Assembly: GCF_014235185.1 (NCBI RefSeq)
Contig: NZ_CP060131.1
Coordinates: 4,037,501-4,101,500, forward strand
Origin: Pseudonocardia petroleophila
GTDB lineage: Bacteria > Actinomycetota > Actinomycetes > Mycobacteriales > Pseudonocardiaceae
DNA length: 64,000 bases
Reading direction: 5' to 3'
The position numbers and the translations under genes are program-made. The notes under the pieces are model-generated. The model did no database searches and was not told the origin of the DNA. It saw only the letters and a list, made by a program, of their open reading frames with translations. Below, one piece after another: positions 35,409 to 42,984 of this stretch. Every line of letters starts with the position of its first letter. The stretch's first letter is position 1.

Positions 35409-37672
35409 GGTGCGCTCCTCTCCAGGGCGGGAGTGATGTTGAAGTTGTCGCGGAAGGTGTTCCCCGGGTCGTACTCGTCCTTGAGCCCGCGCAGGCGCGC
35501 CAGCGTCCGGGGCGGGAAGGCGTCGAGCAGGCGTGCGGGGCGAGGGTCGCTCTCGAAGCTGAGGTAGAGGCCCTCGAAGTGCGGGTAGAGGTCCTCCCAG
35601 AGGGTGTCGAGCAGGTCGCGGCGAGCGCCGAACGCGACGACCTGGAAGTTCGCGTCGCGGTGGGCGTAGGCGGTGGCGTCCGCGTCGACGTCGGAGATCG
35701 CCCCGCCCAGCGAGCGGATCTGGAAGAAGTGCACCGCGCCGGTGGCGAGGAACCGCTCGGCCGCCTCGGCGAACGCCGGGGTGATGCGGCGCAGCAGCCC
35801 GCTGCGGGTGACCGGCTCGCCCCGGCCCCGGTGCACCCCGTCGTCCGCGTTGGCCATGACCACCGCGTACGGGGTGATCCGCACCTGCTGCTGCAGCAGG
35901 GGTGCGATCCCGGCGATCGGGGTGAGCCGCGCGAGGACGGTGTCCGGGTCGTCGGAGTCGACCACGGCCATCACCTGGGCGACCGCGGGCCGTCCGCGCC
36001 GTGGCGGGCCCAGGATGATGAAGCTGGTCAGGTCGCGGGGGGCGCTCTCCATGACCTGTCCCCAGTCGAGCAGGAAGCCGGCCGTGTCGCTCGCGTCGAG
36101 CGCGAGCTGGGCGAAGCCGACGTCGCCGACCTCGTCGACCTCGAACTCGAAGGAGGTGACGATCCCGAAGTTCGCCCCGGCCCCGCGGACCGCCCAGAAC
36201 AGGTCCGGGTTCTCCGTGTCGCTCGCCCGGACGATCCGGCCGTCGGCGAGCACCATGTCGACCGCGCGCAGGTGGTCGATGGTCAGGCCGTGCTCGCGGG
36301 CGAGGTAGCCGATGCCGCCGGCCGTGGCGAGACCGCCGACCCCGACACCGCCGTAGTCGCCCGAGCTCAGGGCCCATCCGTGGGGATGCAGCGCCGCGGC
36401 GACCTCCATCCAGCGTGCGCCCGGACCGACGCGGATCCGGCGGGTCTCCTCGTCGAGGACTTTCACGGTGTTCATCAGCGAGACGTCGACGACGATCCCG
36501 CCGTCGTTGGTGGAGCGGCCGCTCACGCCGTGCCCGGCGCTGCGGATCGACAGGTCCAGGTCGGGGTGGGCGCGGGCGAAGGCGAGCGCGTCGGCGACCT
36601 GGGCGGCGTCGGACGCCCGCAGCACGATGCCCGGCGATCCCCCGCGCAGGTAGCCGGAGCGGAGGCGGTGGTAGGCGCGGTCGCCCGGCTCGACCACCTC
36701 GGCCAGCGACGCGGGTGCGGCGTCGTAGTCGATGCCGTCGCGGCGCCGGGCCAGCACCGCGGCCGGGCGGACCCGCAGCCCCGCGGCACCGTGCGGCACC
36801 GCCCGGTCCACGGCGGCGCGGAGCGCGGGGATCACCTCGTGGGCGAACCGCGTCAGCGTCGCGGGGTCGTCGGACATCAGGACGAACGTCCCGACACCGT
36901 GGTCGACGGCGAGCGGGAGCAGGTCGCTCACCCAGTCGGCCGCGGGTCCGTCGAGGAAGCCGGCGCGCTGCGCGGCGAAGCGGCCGGAGACGTTCAGCAG
37001 CCGCCGGATCTCGCGCGGATCCCGGCCGGCGGCGCGGGCGGCAGCGTCGATGGTCCGGTTGCCCGCGGCCAGCCCGTCGACGCCGACCGCCGCGAGGGTC
37101 GCGGACCACCCGTCGGCCTTCTCGCCGATGAGGCGCAGCATCCGCGGCCCCGCCGCCCCGATCCAGATCGGGATCTCGTGCGGTGTCGGGACGGTGGGCT
37201 GGGCGGCGCTCAGCCGGTGGTGCTCGCCGGAGTAGGTCACCGCGCCCGCTACGCCGTTCAGGGCGCGGACGACGTCGACGGCTTCGGAGAGGGCGTCCAC
37301 GGCCTGCGCGGGCGGCAGCCCGTCTCCGCCCATCGCCTCGACGGCCTCCCGGTGGGCCCCCGCGCCGAGCCCGAGCTCGACGCGGCCGCCGGAGAGCAGG
37401 TCGAGGCTGGCCGCCGACCGGGCCAGGACGGACGGTGACCGCAGCGGGACGCTGTGGACGTTCGCCGCCAGCCGGATCCGGTCGGTCACCCCGGCGACCC
37501 AGGAGAGCAGCGTCCAGGTGTCGAGGTGCTCCGGCAGGTGGGGACGGTCCGGGAAGGTGACCAGGTCGTAGCCGAGCTGCTCGCTCAGCCGCGCCAGCTC
37601 GACCGGGTCCTCCGGCGTCCGGCTGTCGGGAGCGAGGAACGTCCCGAACTCCAACCGGTGGGCGTAGGTCAT
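35405..37672 (-). CDS. Fusion of an LLM-class oxidoreductase with a berberine-bridge-type FAD oxidase
   Basis: A 755-residue two-enzyme chain with no internal stop or frame change. Residues 1-290 form a luciferase-like barrel (SLDLLSGGRVELGLGAG at 89-105; IPIWIGAAGPRMLRLIGEKADGW). After a linker, about 340-480 is a PCMH-type FAD domain with SIRSAGHGVSGRSTNDGG. His381 sits where berberine bridge enzymes bind FAD covalently; the second (cysteine) attachment is absent (SSGDYGGVGVGG). A BBE tail with YDPGNTFRDNFNI closes it. One polypeptide thus carries F420/FMN and FAD chemistry. It is divergent from HxlR. Confidence 0.88.
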   Translation of the reverse strand: MTYAHRLEFGTFLAPDSRTPEDPVELARLSEQLGYDLVTFPDRPHLPEHLDTWTLLSWVAGVTDRIRLAANVHSVPLRSPSVLARSAASLDLLSGGRVELGLGAGAHREAVEAMGGDGLPPAQAVDALSEAVDVVRALNGVAGAVTYSGEHHRLSAAQPTVPTPHEIPIWIGAAGPRMLRLIGEKADGWSATLAAVGVDGLAAGNRTIDAAARAAGRDPREIRRLLNVSGRFAAQRAGFLDGPAADWVSDLLPLAVDHGVGTFVLMSDDPATLTRFAHEVIPALRAAVDRAVPHGAAGLRVRPAAVLARRRDGIDYDAAPASLAEVVEPGDRAYHRLRSGYLRGGSPGIVLRASDAAQVADALAFARAHPDLDLSIRSAGHGVSGRSTNDGGIVVDVSLMNTVKVLDEETRRIRVGPGARWMEVAAALHPHGWALSSGDYGGVGVGGLATAGGIGYLAREHGLTIDHLRAVDMVLADGRIVRASDTENPDLFWAVRGAGANFGIVTSFEFEVDEVGDVGFAQLALDASDTAGFLLDWGQVMESAPRDLTSFIILGPPRRGRPAVAQVMAVVDSDDPDTVLARLTPIAGIAPLLQQQVRITPYAVVMANADDGVHRGRGEPVTRSGLLRRITPAFAEAAERFLATGAVHFFQIRSLGGAISDVDADATAYAHRDANFQVVAFGARRDLLDTLWEDLYPHFEGLYLSFESDPRPARLLDAFPPRTLARLRGLKDEYDPGNTFRDNFNITPALERSAP

Positions 37673-37752
37673 CGCGGCATCTCCTCGTCGTCACGGCCGT
37701 GCGGGGCCTCGACCAGGTTCTGCGGGTTCCCACCGCATGGCAAACACCCGGT

Positions 37753-37779
37753 AAGTCGCTTACTCTGCATAAGTGACTT
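37753..37779. promoter_or_regulatory. HxlR operator overlapping the regulator's start codon
   Basis: AAGTCGCTTA (37753-37762) and TAAGTGACTT (37770-37779) form an inverted repeat matching at 9 of 10 positions around a 7-base spacer. The right arm contains the GTG start of the HxlR gene at 37773. A nested perfect repeat, GTAAG-TCG-CTTAC, is at 37751-37763. Binding here would block both the divergent operon promoter and HxlR expression. Confidence 0.65.
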
Positions 37780-38174
37780 CGCTCCACGGTCCCGCAGCCG
37801 GCTTCGAGCACATCGACGAGGAGAGGTGTCGCGGCTTCCAGGCCTCGATCGAGCTGGTGGGGCGCAAGTGGACCGCCGGCATCCTCCTCGCCGGGATGCG
37901 TGGCGCCCGGCGCTTCGTCGAGTACCGAGCGCTGGTGGCCGGCATCTCCGACCGCCTGCTGACCCAGCGGTTGAAGGAGCTGGAGGACGACGGTCTGGTC
38001 GAGCGCACGGTCGTGCCGACCATGCCGGTGCTGATCCGCTACGAGCCGACCGAGCGGGCACGGGGACTCATGCAGGCGCTGCACCCCTTGATCGCGTGGA
38101 GCGAGACCGAGGACCGGGGCGGCTCACGGCCGGCTCCGGTCCCGTCGGCGAACCGGAGGGCTCAGGCGGAGTAG
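37773..38174 (+). CDS. HxlR family transcriptional regulator
   Basis: A 133-residue winged-helix protein. The family pattern is clear: CRGFQASIELVGRKWTAGILL, FVEYRALVAGISDRLLTQRLKELEDDGLVER and RYEPTERARGLMQAL. Some HxlR members sense thiol-reactive or carbonyl compounds through Cys; the single Cys near residue 19 may serve this. The GTG start has no ribosome binding site and lies in the operator, so a leaderless transcript is likely. It is divergent from the fused-oxidase operon and probably represses it. Its end overlaps the cupin gene by 13 bases. Confidence 0.85.
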   Translation: MTSLHGPAAGFEHIDEERCRGFQASIELVGRKWTAGILLAGMRGARRFVEYRALVAGISDRLLTQRLKELEDDGLVERTVVPTMPVLIRYEPTERARGLMQALHPLIAWSETEDRGGSRPAPVPSANRRAQAE

Positions 38175-38527
38175 TAGTCGTTGCCCCGGGAGAACTCCAG
38201 GAAGCGGCAGTCCTGCTCGCCGACGGCCCACGCGTCGTGCCCGGGCGGGAGCAGCATCACGTCACCTGCGGAGAACTCCTCGGTGGAGCCGTCGGTCATC
38301 TGCACGCCCAGGGTGCCGGCGACGACGTAGGCGACGTGGGGGAGCTGGCACAGGTCGGTCCCGGCGTAGTCCTTCAGGTCGTGGGACCACCGCGCCCCGA
38401 CGGCGAAGGTCACCTCGGTGACGCTGACGCCGTCGAGTTCGGCGGTCCTCTTCGAGATCAGGCCGTGCGCGTCGCTCTCGACCGCGGCGAGGGTCGCCTT
38501 CTGCATCGCGGGGTTGTACGTGCCCAT
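38162..38527 (-). CDS. Small cupin-domain protein
   Basis: A 121-residue single-cupin protein. Motif-like stretches are LPHVAYVVAGTLGVQMTDG and GDVMLLPPGHDAWAVG; two of the usual metal ligands (His in LPHVAY and in PPGHDAW) are visible. The ATG at 38527 follows CTGGAG by eight bases. The function is unassigned: small cupins of this kind act as dioxygenases, isomerases or binding proteins. It stands alone, convergent with HxlR. Confidence 0.8.
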   Translation of the reverse strand: MGTYNPAMQKATLAAVESDAHGLISKRTAELDGVSVTEVTFAVGARWSHDLKDYAGTDLCQLPHVAYVVAGTLGVQMTDGSTEEFSAGDVMLLPPGHDAWAVGEQDCRFLEFSRGNDYYSA

Positions 38528-38656
38528 GGTGACGCTCCAGGGTGGAAGGGGCCGGGTCCCTCCATCCCACCCCACCGCGGCGTGCGGGACCAGAGCGTGG
38601 CGCGCACGAGGGAACGCGTGCGCCGTCGCGGGCCGCGGGTCCGCCGGCCCGGTCGA

Positions 38657-38679
38657 GCGCCCGCACCGGCGGCGGGCGC
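38657..38679 (-). terminator. Candidate hairpin terminator after the RidA-type gene
   Basis: GCGCCCGC (38657-38664) pairs with GCGGGCGC (38672-38679) around a 7-base loop, five bases beyond the RidA-type stop codon on the minus strand. Confidence 0.45.
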
Positions 38680-38684
38680 CCGCC

Positions 38685-39092
38685 TCAGGGCAGCACCGCC
38701 AGGGCGTCGACCTCGACGAGGAAGCCCGGCGCAGCCAGCGAGGTGACCCCGATCCAGGTGCTCGGCTGCTGGAACCGCGCGCCCAGCGTCGCGCCCGCCC
38801 GGTCGCGCCCGACGACGAACCGCTCCGCCTTGGCCTCGTCCAGGTCGACGACGTAGACGGTGACCTTGGCCAGGTCGTCCGGCGTCGCCCCGACCGCGTC
38901 GAGTGCGGCGGCGATGTTGAGGTAGCACTGCTCGGCCTGCGCCGCGACGTCGTCGCGGCCCACGAGGTGGCCCTCGGTGTCCCAGGACACCTGCCCGGCG
39001 AGGTGCACGGTGCGCGAGCCCTGCGCGACCGCGACCTGGTGGTGGACATCGACCCGGTTGACCCGTCCGGGGTGCACCAGTTCCACACTCAT
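38685..39092 (-). CDS. RidA/YjgF/Rid family protein
   Basis: A 135-residue Rid-family protein with TVHLAGQVSWDTEG, AQAEQCYLNIAAALDAVGATPDDLAKVTVYV and the C-terminal LVEVDALAVL. RidA enzymes deaminate reactive enamines and imines, needing an Arg in the last third. The usual Arg region reads PSTWIGVTSLAAPG with no Arg, so this is probably a non-RidA Rid subfamily member with another role. The ATG at 39092 follows AGGAGGAG. Confidence 0.82.
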   Translation of the reverse strand: MSVELVHPGRVNRVDVHHQVAVAQGSRTVHLAGQVSWDTEGHLVGRDDVAAQAEQCYLNIAAALDAVGATPDDLAKVTVYVVDLDEAKAERFVVGRDRAGATLGARFQQPSTWIGVTSLAAPGFLVEVDALAVLP

Positions 39093-39160
39093 CGTCCTGC
39101 TCCTCCTGTGCCACGGCAGCGCACGGCGACGCCACGTCGTCGATGGTCGGGACAGTCGAC

Positions 39161-39181
39161 ACCGTGCCGCAGCGGCACGGT
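39161..39181. repeat. Perfect inverted repeat, operator or terminator
   Basis: ACCGTGCCGC and GCGGCACGGT flank a single A. It lies 50 bases after the SDR stop and overlaps TTGACC (39184-39179), a possible -35 for the RidA-type gene. As RNA it could form an 8-bp stem with loop GCAGC. Both roles are possible. Confidence 0.5.
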
Positions 39182-39230
39182 CAAGCCGCACGGTCGCCCG
39201 GCGCACCGCGGGCGGGCGGATCGGCGGGCG

Positions 39231-39965
39231 TCAGACCTGTGCGTAGCCGCCGTCGGCGGCGAGGTCGGAGCCGTTGACGAAGCCGGCCGCCTCCGACGCG
39301 AGGAACACCGCAGCCGCGGCGATCTCCTCGGGCTCGGCGAGGCGACCGAGCGGGACCGAGTCCTCGGTGGCGGCGAGGTCCTCGGCTGAGAGCAGCCCGA
39401 GCAGACCCGAGCTGCGGGTCGCTCCGGGGGAGAGCGCGTTGATCCGGAACCCGCCGGTGCGGGCGCTGTGGGCGAAGCCGCGCACGAGGTTGCGGATCGC
39501 GGCCTTGGTCGCCCCGTACACGGGCAGGAACGGCTCCGGCCGGGTCGCGGCGGTCGACCCGATCAGGATGATCGAGGCGCCCTCCGCGAGATGCGGCAGG
39601 GCCTTCTGCACGGTGAACAGCGAGCCCTTCACGTTGGTGGCGAACATGGCGTCGACCTGCTCCTCGGTGATCTCGCCCAGCGGGGCCGCGATGCCGATAC
39701 CGGCGTTGGCCACCACCACGTCGAGCCGTCCCGCCTGCTCGGCGACGGTCGCGTACAGGGCGTCGAGGTCATCGAGCCGGCTCACGTCACAGGTCACACC
39801 GGTCGCCCCGGGACCGAGCTCGGCCTCTGCCGCAGCGAGCCGAGCCCGCTGACGGCCGGTGACGAACACCCGCGCACCCTCCGCGAGGTAGGCGCGCGCG
39901 ATCGCCAGACCGATACCGCCGCTCCCGCCGGTCACCAACGCGACCTTGCCGTCGAGCACTCCCAT
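39231..39965 (-). CDS. Short-chain dehydrogenase/reductase (classical SDR)
   Basis: A 244-residue classical SDR. Cofactor motif TGGSGGIG is near residues 12-19, then VVANAGIG (NAG), the Ser of LIGSTAAT and the catalytic YGATK. The ATG at 39965 lies six bases after GGGAG; earlier in-frame ATGs lie in the operator region. It oxidises or reduces an alcohol/ketone with NAD(P). Two operator-like sites matching the TetR box lie directly upstream, so it is probably induced through the TetR protein encoded at 40084-40674. Confidence 0.88.
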   Translation of the reverse strand: MGVLDGKVALVTGGSGGIGLAIARAYLAEGARVFVTGRQRARLAAAEAELGPGATGVTCDVSRLDDLDALYATVAEQAGRLDVVVANAGIGIAAPLGEITEEQVDAMFATNVKGSLFTVQKALPHLAEGASIILIGSTAATRPEPFLPVYGATKAAIRNLVRGFAHSARTGGFRINALSPGATRSSGLLGLLSAEDLAATEDSVPLGRLAEPEEIAAAAVFLASEAAGFVNGSDLAADGGYAQV

Positions 39966-39988
39966 GATCGCTCCCATCCCCGAGTTCT

Positions 39989-40033
39989 TTACCGTTCGGT
40001 CCATAACTTGCCACGTACTGGACGGTTCGGTCA
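39989..40033 (-). promoter_or_regulatory. Two TetR half-matching operators in front of the SDR gene
   Basis: TTACCGTTCGGTCC (39989-40002) and GGACGGTTCGGTCA (40020-40033) each match the TetR self-operator core GGACCGATCGGTCC at 11 of 14 positions. Their centres are 31 bp apart, about three helical turns. The second contains TTGACC, a possible -35 on the minus strand. Confidence 0.6.
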
Positions 40034-40083
40034 AGAACGGCGTGGGGTGATCCCCGCCCACGCCGCCGTCGGTGCGCCGGGGG

Positions 40084-40674
40084 TCAGGACGCGGGCAGCA
40101 GGGTGGCGAGCAGCGTCCCGGCCACGGCCTGCAGGAGGACCGGGTCCCGGCCGGTGCGGCCGAGGACGATCAGGCCGAGCTGGCCGGCGAGGACCGCCTG
40201 CGCGGTCTGGACCGGGTCGATGCGGGAGGTGACGTCGTCCTCGCGCTGCGCCCGCCGGATCGACTCGGCCAGCACCGCCGTCGTCGCGTCGTAGCTGCGC
40301 CGGGCCTCGGCGGCGACCTCGGGCGCGCTCACGGCCAGCTCCATCAGGGTGTTCGCCAGCAGGCACCCGCGGCGGGCCCCGGCCCCACTCGGATCTCCCA
40401 CGGCAGCGAGCACGAAGTCGCGGACGACGTCGACACCGCGGTCGGCCCCCTCGAGCCGGGCCCGCAGCATCCGGTCGTTGGCCTCGTCGTACTCGCGCAG
40501 CACCCGGAGGAACAGGCTCTGCTTGTCGCCGAAGGCGCCGTAGAGGCTCCCCTTGCCCAGCCCGGTGGCCGCGAGCAGGTCCTCCAGCGACGTGCCGGCG
40601 TACCCGTTGTCCCAGAAGGCCGCCTGCACCGCGGCGAGCACCCGCTGTTCGTCGAACTGGCGGGGGCGCGGCAC
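40084..40674 (-). CDS. TetR/AcrR family transcriptional repressor
   Basis: A 196-residue regulator with an N-terminal TetR helix-turn-helix (YAGTSLEDLLAATGLGKGSLYGAFGDK, residues about 25-51) and a C-terminal helical domain of the TetR_C type with RRGCLLANTLMELA. That pattern is common in repressors of reductases for reactive electrophiles such as NemR and AcuR relatives. It is transcribed toward the SDR gene, 118 bases away. A perfect palindrome 17 bases upstream of its start indicates autoregulation. A Cys in the ligand domain could be a sensor. Confidence 0.9.
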   Translation of the reverse strand: MPRPRQFDEQRVLAAVQAAFWDNGYAGTSLEDLLAATGLGKGSLYGAFGDKQSLFLRVLREYDEANDRMLRARLEGADRGVDVVRDFVLAAVGDPSGAGARRGCLLANTLMELAVSAPEVAAEARRSYDATTAVLAESIRRAQREDDVTSRIDPVQTAQAVLAGQLGLIVLGRTGRDPVLLQAVAGTLLATLLPAS

Positions 40675-40690
40675 GGCCCGAAACTACAAC

Positions 40691-40712
40691 TGGTGGACCG
40701 ATCGGTCCACCA
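40691..40712. promoter_or_regulatory. Perfect 22-bp palindromic operator of the TetR gene
   Basis: The half-site TGGTGGACCGA (40691-40701) is followed immediately by its exact complement. It ends four bases before the ThDP enzyme stop and lies 17 bases upstream of the TetR ATG, so binding would shut off TetR transcription. Weaker copies precede the SDR gene. Confidence 0.8.
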
Positions 40713-40716
40713 CGCC

Positions 40717-42306
40717 TCAGCCCCTGATCGTGTCGATCACGTGCCGGTAGGGGGAGGGGTCGATCCGGGCGTCCACGAGCAGCGGGCCGCGCCGCCGTGC
40801 CCCGAGCGCCCGGTGGACCTCGTCGACGGTCCCGACGACGACGCCGGGCACGCCCATCGCGACCGCCACCGCGGCGAAGTCCGTCGCCGCGTACCTGACG
40901 GCCGGCCCACCCCCCTGCCCGGCGCCCTGCTTGAGCGCGATGAGGGTGAGCGCCGCGTCGTTGAACACGACCACAGTGACGTCCAGCGCCAGCCGGGCGA
41001 GCGTCTCGATCTCCGCCATGGCCATGCCGAGCCCGCCGTCGCCGGTCAGGCAGGCGACCCGGCGTCCCGGGCGGGCGAGGGCGGCCCCGATCGCCGCGGG
41101 CAGGGCGAACCCCATGGTGGCCAGGCCGTTGGAGATCAGCACGGGGTCGGGCCCGTCGGTGGACCACAGCGGCATGGTGACGAGCATGTGCGCGCCGGCG
41201 TCGACGGTGAGCGCGACGTCACCGAGCGCCGCGCGGGCCGCCCGCACCACGTCGAGCGGGGTGAGCGCGCCCGCCGTGGCCGGAGGGTGGGCGCCGATGC
41301 GGTCGACGGCGGCGTCGTGCGCGCGGCGACCCGCCCCGGGCGGCCAGTCCGGTGCCGCCCCCGCCAGCAGGGCGGGCAGCAGTGCGGCGTAGGGACCGAC
41401 GAGCAGCGCCGGGTCGCCGAAGTAGGCGGTCTCGACCGGGTGGGAGTGCACGAGGACGACCGCGGCGCCGGACGGCCACGGTCCCGGCACCGCCTCGACC
41501 GCGTCCAGCCCGATCCCGACGACCAGGTCCGCGCCCGCGAGCAGCGGGCGTTCGACGGCGGCGCCGGTGAAGAGCCCGGCGAAGGTGGGCCAGGACTCCG
41601 GCACCACGCCCTTGGCCGCGTAGGTGACCAGCACCGGGCAGTCGATCCCCGCCAGTGCCTCCCGGACCGCGGCCACGTCGGCGAGCGCGTCGATCCCCAC
41701 GACGACCACCGGACGCCGCGCCGACGCCACCAGCGTGCGCGCGCCCGCCAGGTGCCGCGGGTCGACGGCGCACGGGGGCGCCGGCGTCGGTGGCGCGTCG
41801 CCTGCGGCCGTCGGGTCGAACGCCAGGTGCACCGCGCCGGGCGGGGACTGCAGGGTCAGCCGGGCGGCCGCCGTCGCGACCGCCACCGGTTCGACGTGGC
41901 CCAGGGTGCCGCTCCACTTCGCCAGGGGCGACGCGGCGGCGACCTGGTCCAGCCGCTGGTGCGCGGTGCGGCCCGCCGTGGACGCCGGGACGGTGTCGCT
42001 GACCAGGAGCAGGGGGGCGCGGTCGAGTGTCGCGTGGGCGAGGCCGTTGGCCGCGCTGGTCAGGCCGGGCCCGCGGGTCACGAGCGCGGTGCCGGGCGTC
42101 CCGGTCAGCCGGCCGTGGGTGGACGCGGCGATGCAGGCGGCCGTCTCGCCGTGGGTGAGGACGAAGTCGATCCCGCGGTCGGCCGCCGCGCCGATCACGT
42201 CGAGGTTGGGCCCGCCGCCGGGGACCCCGAAGATCCGCCGGACGCCGGCGGCGAGCAGCCCGTCGGCGAGCGCGTCGGCCAGTCCGCGGGTGGTGGTCGG
42301 ATCCAC
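40717..42306 (-). CDS. Thiamine diphosphate-dependent enzyme (acetolactate synthase/benzoylformate decarboxylase family)
   Basis: A 529-residue ThDP enzyme. The N-terminal Pyr domain has IFGVPGGGPNLD and the cofactor-activating Glu in THGETAA. The C-terminal PP domain has the metal-ThDP motif beginning GDGGLGMAMAE and ending VVFND. Such enzymes decarboxylate or ligate 2-keto acids. The start is GTG 42306 after GAGAGGG. It precedes the TetR palindrome, so TetR may be made partly by read-through. The substrate is not deducible; no acetolactate synthase small subunit is nearby. Confidence 0.87.
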   Translation of the reverse strand: MDPTTTRGLADALADGLLAAGVRRIFGVPGGGPNLDVIGAAADRGIDFVLTHGETAACIAASTHGRLTGTPGTALVTRGPGLTSAANGLAHATLDRAPLLLVSDTVPASTAGRTAHQRLDQVAAASPLAKWSGTLGHVEPVAVATAAARLTLQSPPGAVHLAFDPTAAGDAPPTPAPPCAVDPRHLAGARTLVASARRPVVVVGIDALADVAAVREALAGIDCPVLVTYAAKGVVPESWPTFAGLFTGAAVERPLLAGADLVVGIGLDAVEAVPGPWPSGAAVVLVHSHPVETAYFGDPALLVGPYAALLPALLAGAAPDWPPGAGRRAHDAAVDRIGAHPPATAGALTPLDVVRAARAALGDVALTVDAGAHMLVTMPLWSTDGPDPVLISNGLATMGFALPAAIGAALARPGRRVACLTGDGGLGMAMAEIETLARLALDVTVVVFNDAALTLIALKQGAGQGGGPAVRYAATDFAAVAVAMGVPGVVVGTVDEVHRALGARRRGPLLVDARIDPSPYRHVIDTIRG

Positions 42307-42457
42307 GGTCGTCCCTCTCAGGTGTCGACACTTGAGCGAACGGTGTCACGGTAGCCCCGGAGAATGCTCTGTTCACAGCCTGGACACGCCCCGGATCTCG
42401 CCCTAGCTTTCGTCGAAGTGTCAGCAGTGGATGCGCGTCGATCCGAGGGAGCCCACG

Positions 42458-42979
42458 ATGGCGATCACAGTGGCGAAGTTCCGGGACGTCTCCGAGGGCA
42501 CCCAGCCGGGGCAGTTCGAGATCGGTGACCATGCCTCGGTGTCGAGCCTCGCCGACCTCGACCCGATCTACCGGCAGCTCCTCGACGAGCCGGTCACGGC
42601 GGTCGTGTCGGTCACCGGCAGCACCGGGCGGTCGAACCTGACGCCGGTGTGGTTCGACTACGAGGGCGACACCGTGCTGCTCAACCTGGCCACGCACCGC
42701 AAGAAGGTCGACTGGCTGCGCGCGGCCCCGCAGGCCACCTTCCTGCTGATGAACCCGGCCAACGCCTACCACTGGATCAGCATCAAGGCGACGGTCACCC
42801 GGGAGGTCTCCGAGGACGACCCGGAGGAGGGGCCGCGCGTCACGGCCCAGCTCGACCGGATCTGGACCAAGTACACCGGGGACCCCGGTGCCTACGCCCT
42901 GCGCGACCCGGGCCGCGAGGAGCGCCGCGTGCTCTTCGAGCTCGCCGTCGACTCGATCGCCACCTTCGGTCGTCCCTGA
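42458..42979 (+). CDS. PPOX class F420-dependent enzyme (pyridoxamine 5'-phosphate oxidase fold)
   Basis: A 173-residue split-barrel flavin/F420 protein with SNLTPVWFDYEGDTVLLNLATHRKK-type core strands and NPANAYHWISIKATV. Actinobacterial members of this fold often use F420 to reduce substrates. The ATG at 42458 lies after CGAGGGAG; an in-frame ATG nine codons earlier is possible. It opens the plus-strand cluster with the FAD monooxygenase, whose ATG follows after five bases. It could supply reducing power or reduce a ring product. Confidence 0.82.
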   Translation: MAITVAKFRDVSEGTQPGQFEIGDHASVSSLADLDPIYRQLLDEPVTAVVSVTGSTGRSNLTPVWFDYEGDTVLLNLATHRKKVDWLRAAPQATFLLMNPANAYHWISIKATVTREVSEDDPEEGPRVTAQLDRIWTKYTGDPGAYALRDPGREERRVLFELAVDSIATFGRP

Positions 42980-42984
42980 GCGGG

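Noticed and set aside
40072..42354. 760-codon plus-strand open frame opposite the TetR and ThDP genes
   Set aside because: Low-complexity composition and no recognisable domain; both opposite-strand proteins have full catalytic or DNA-binding motifs.
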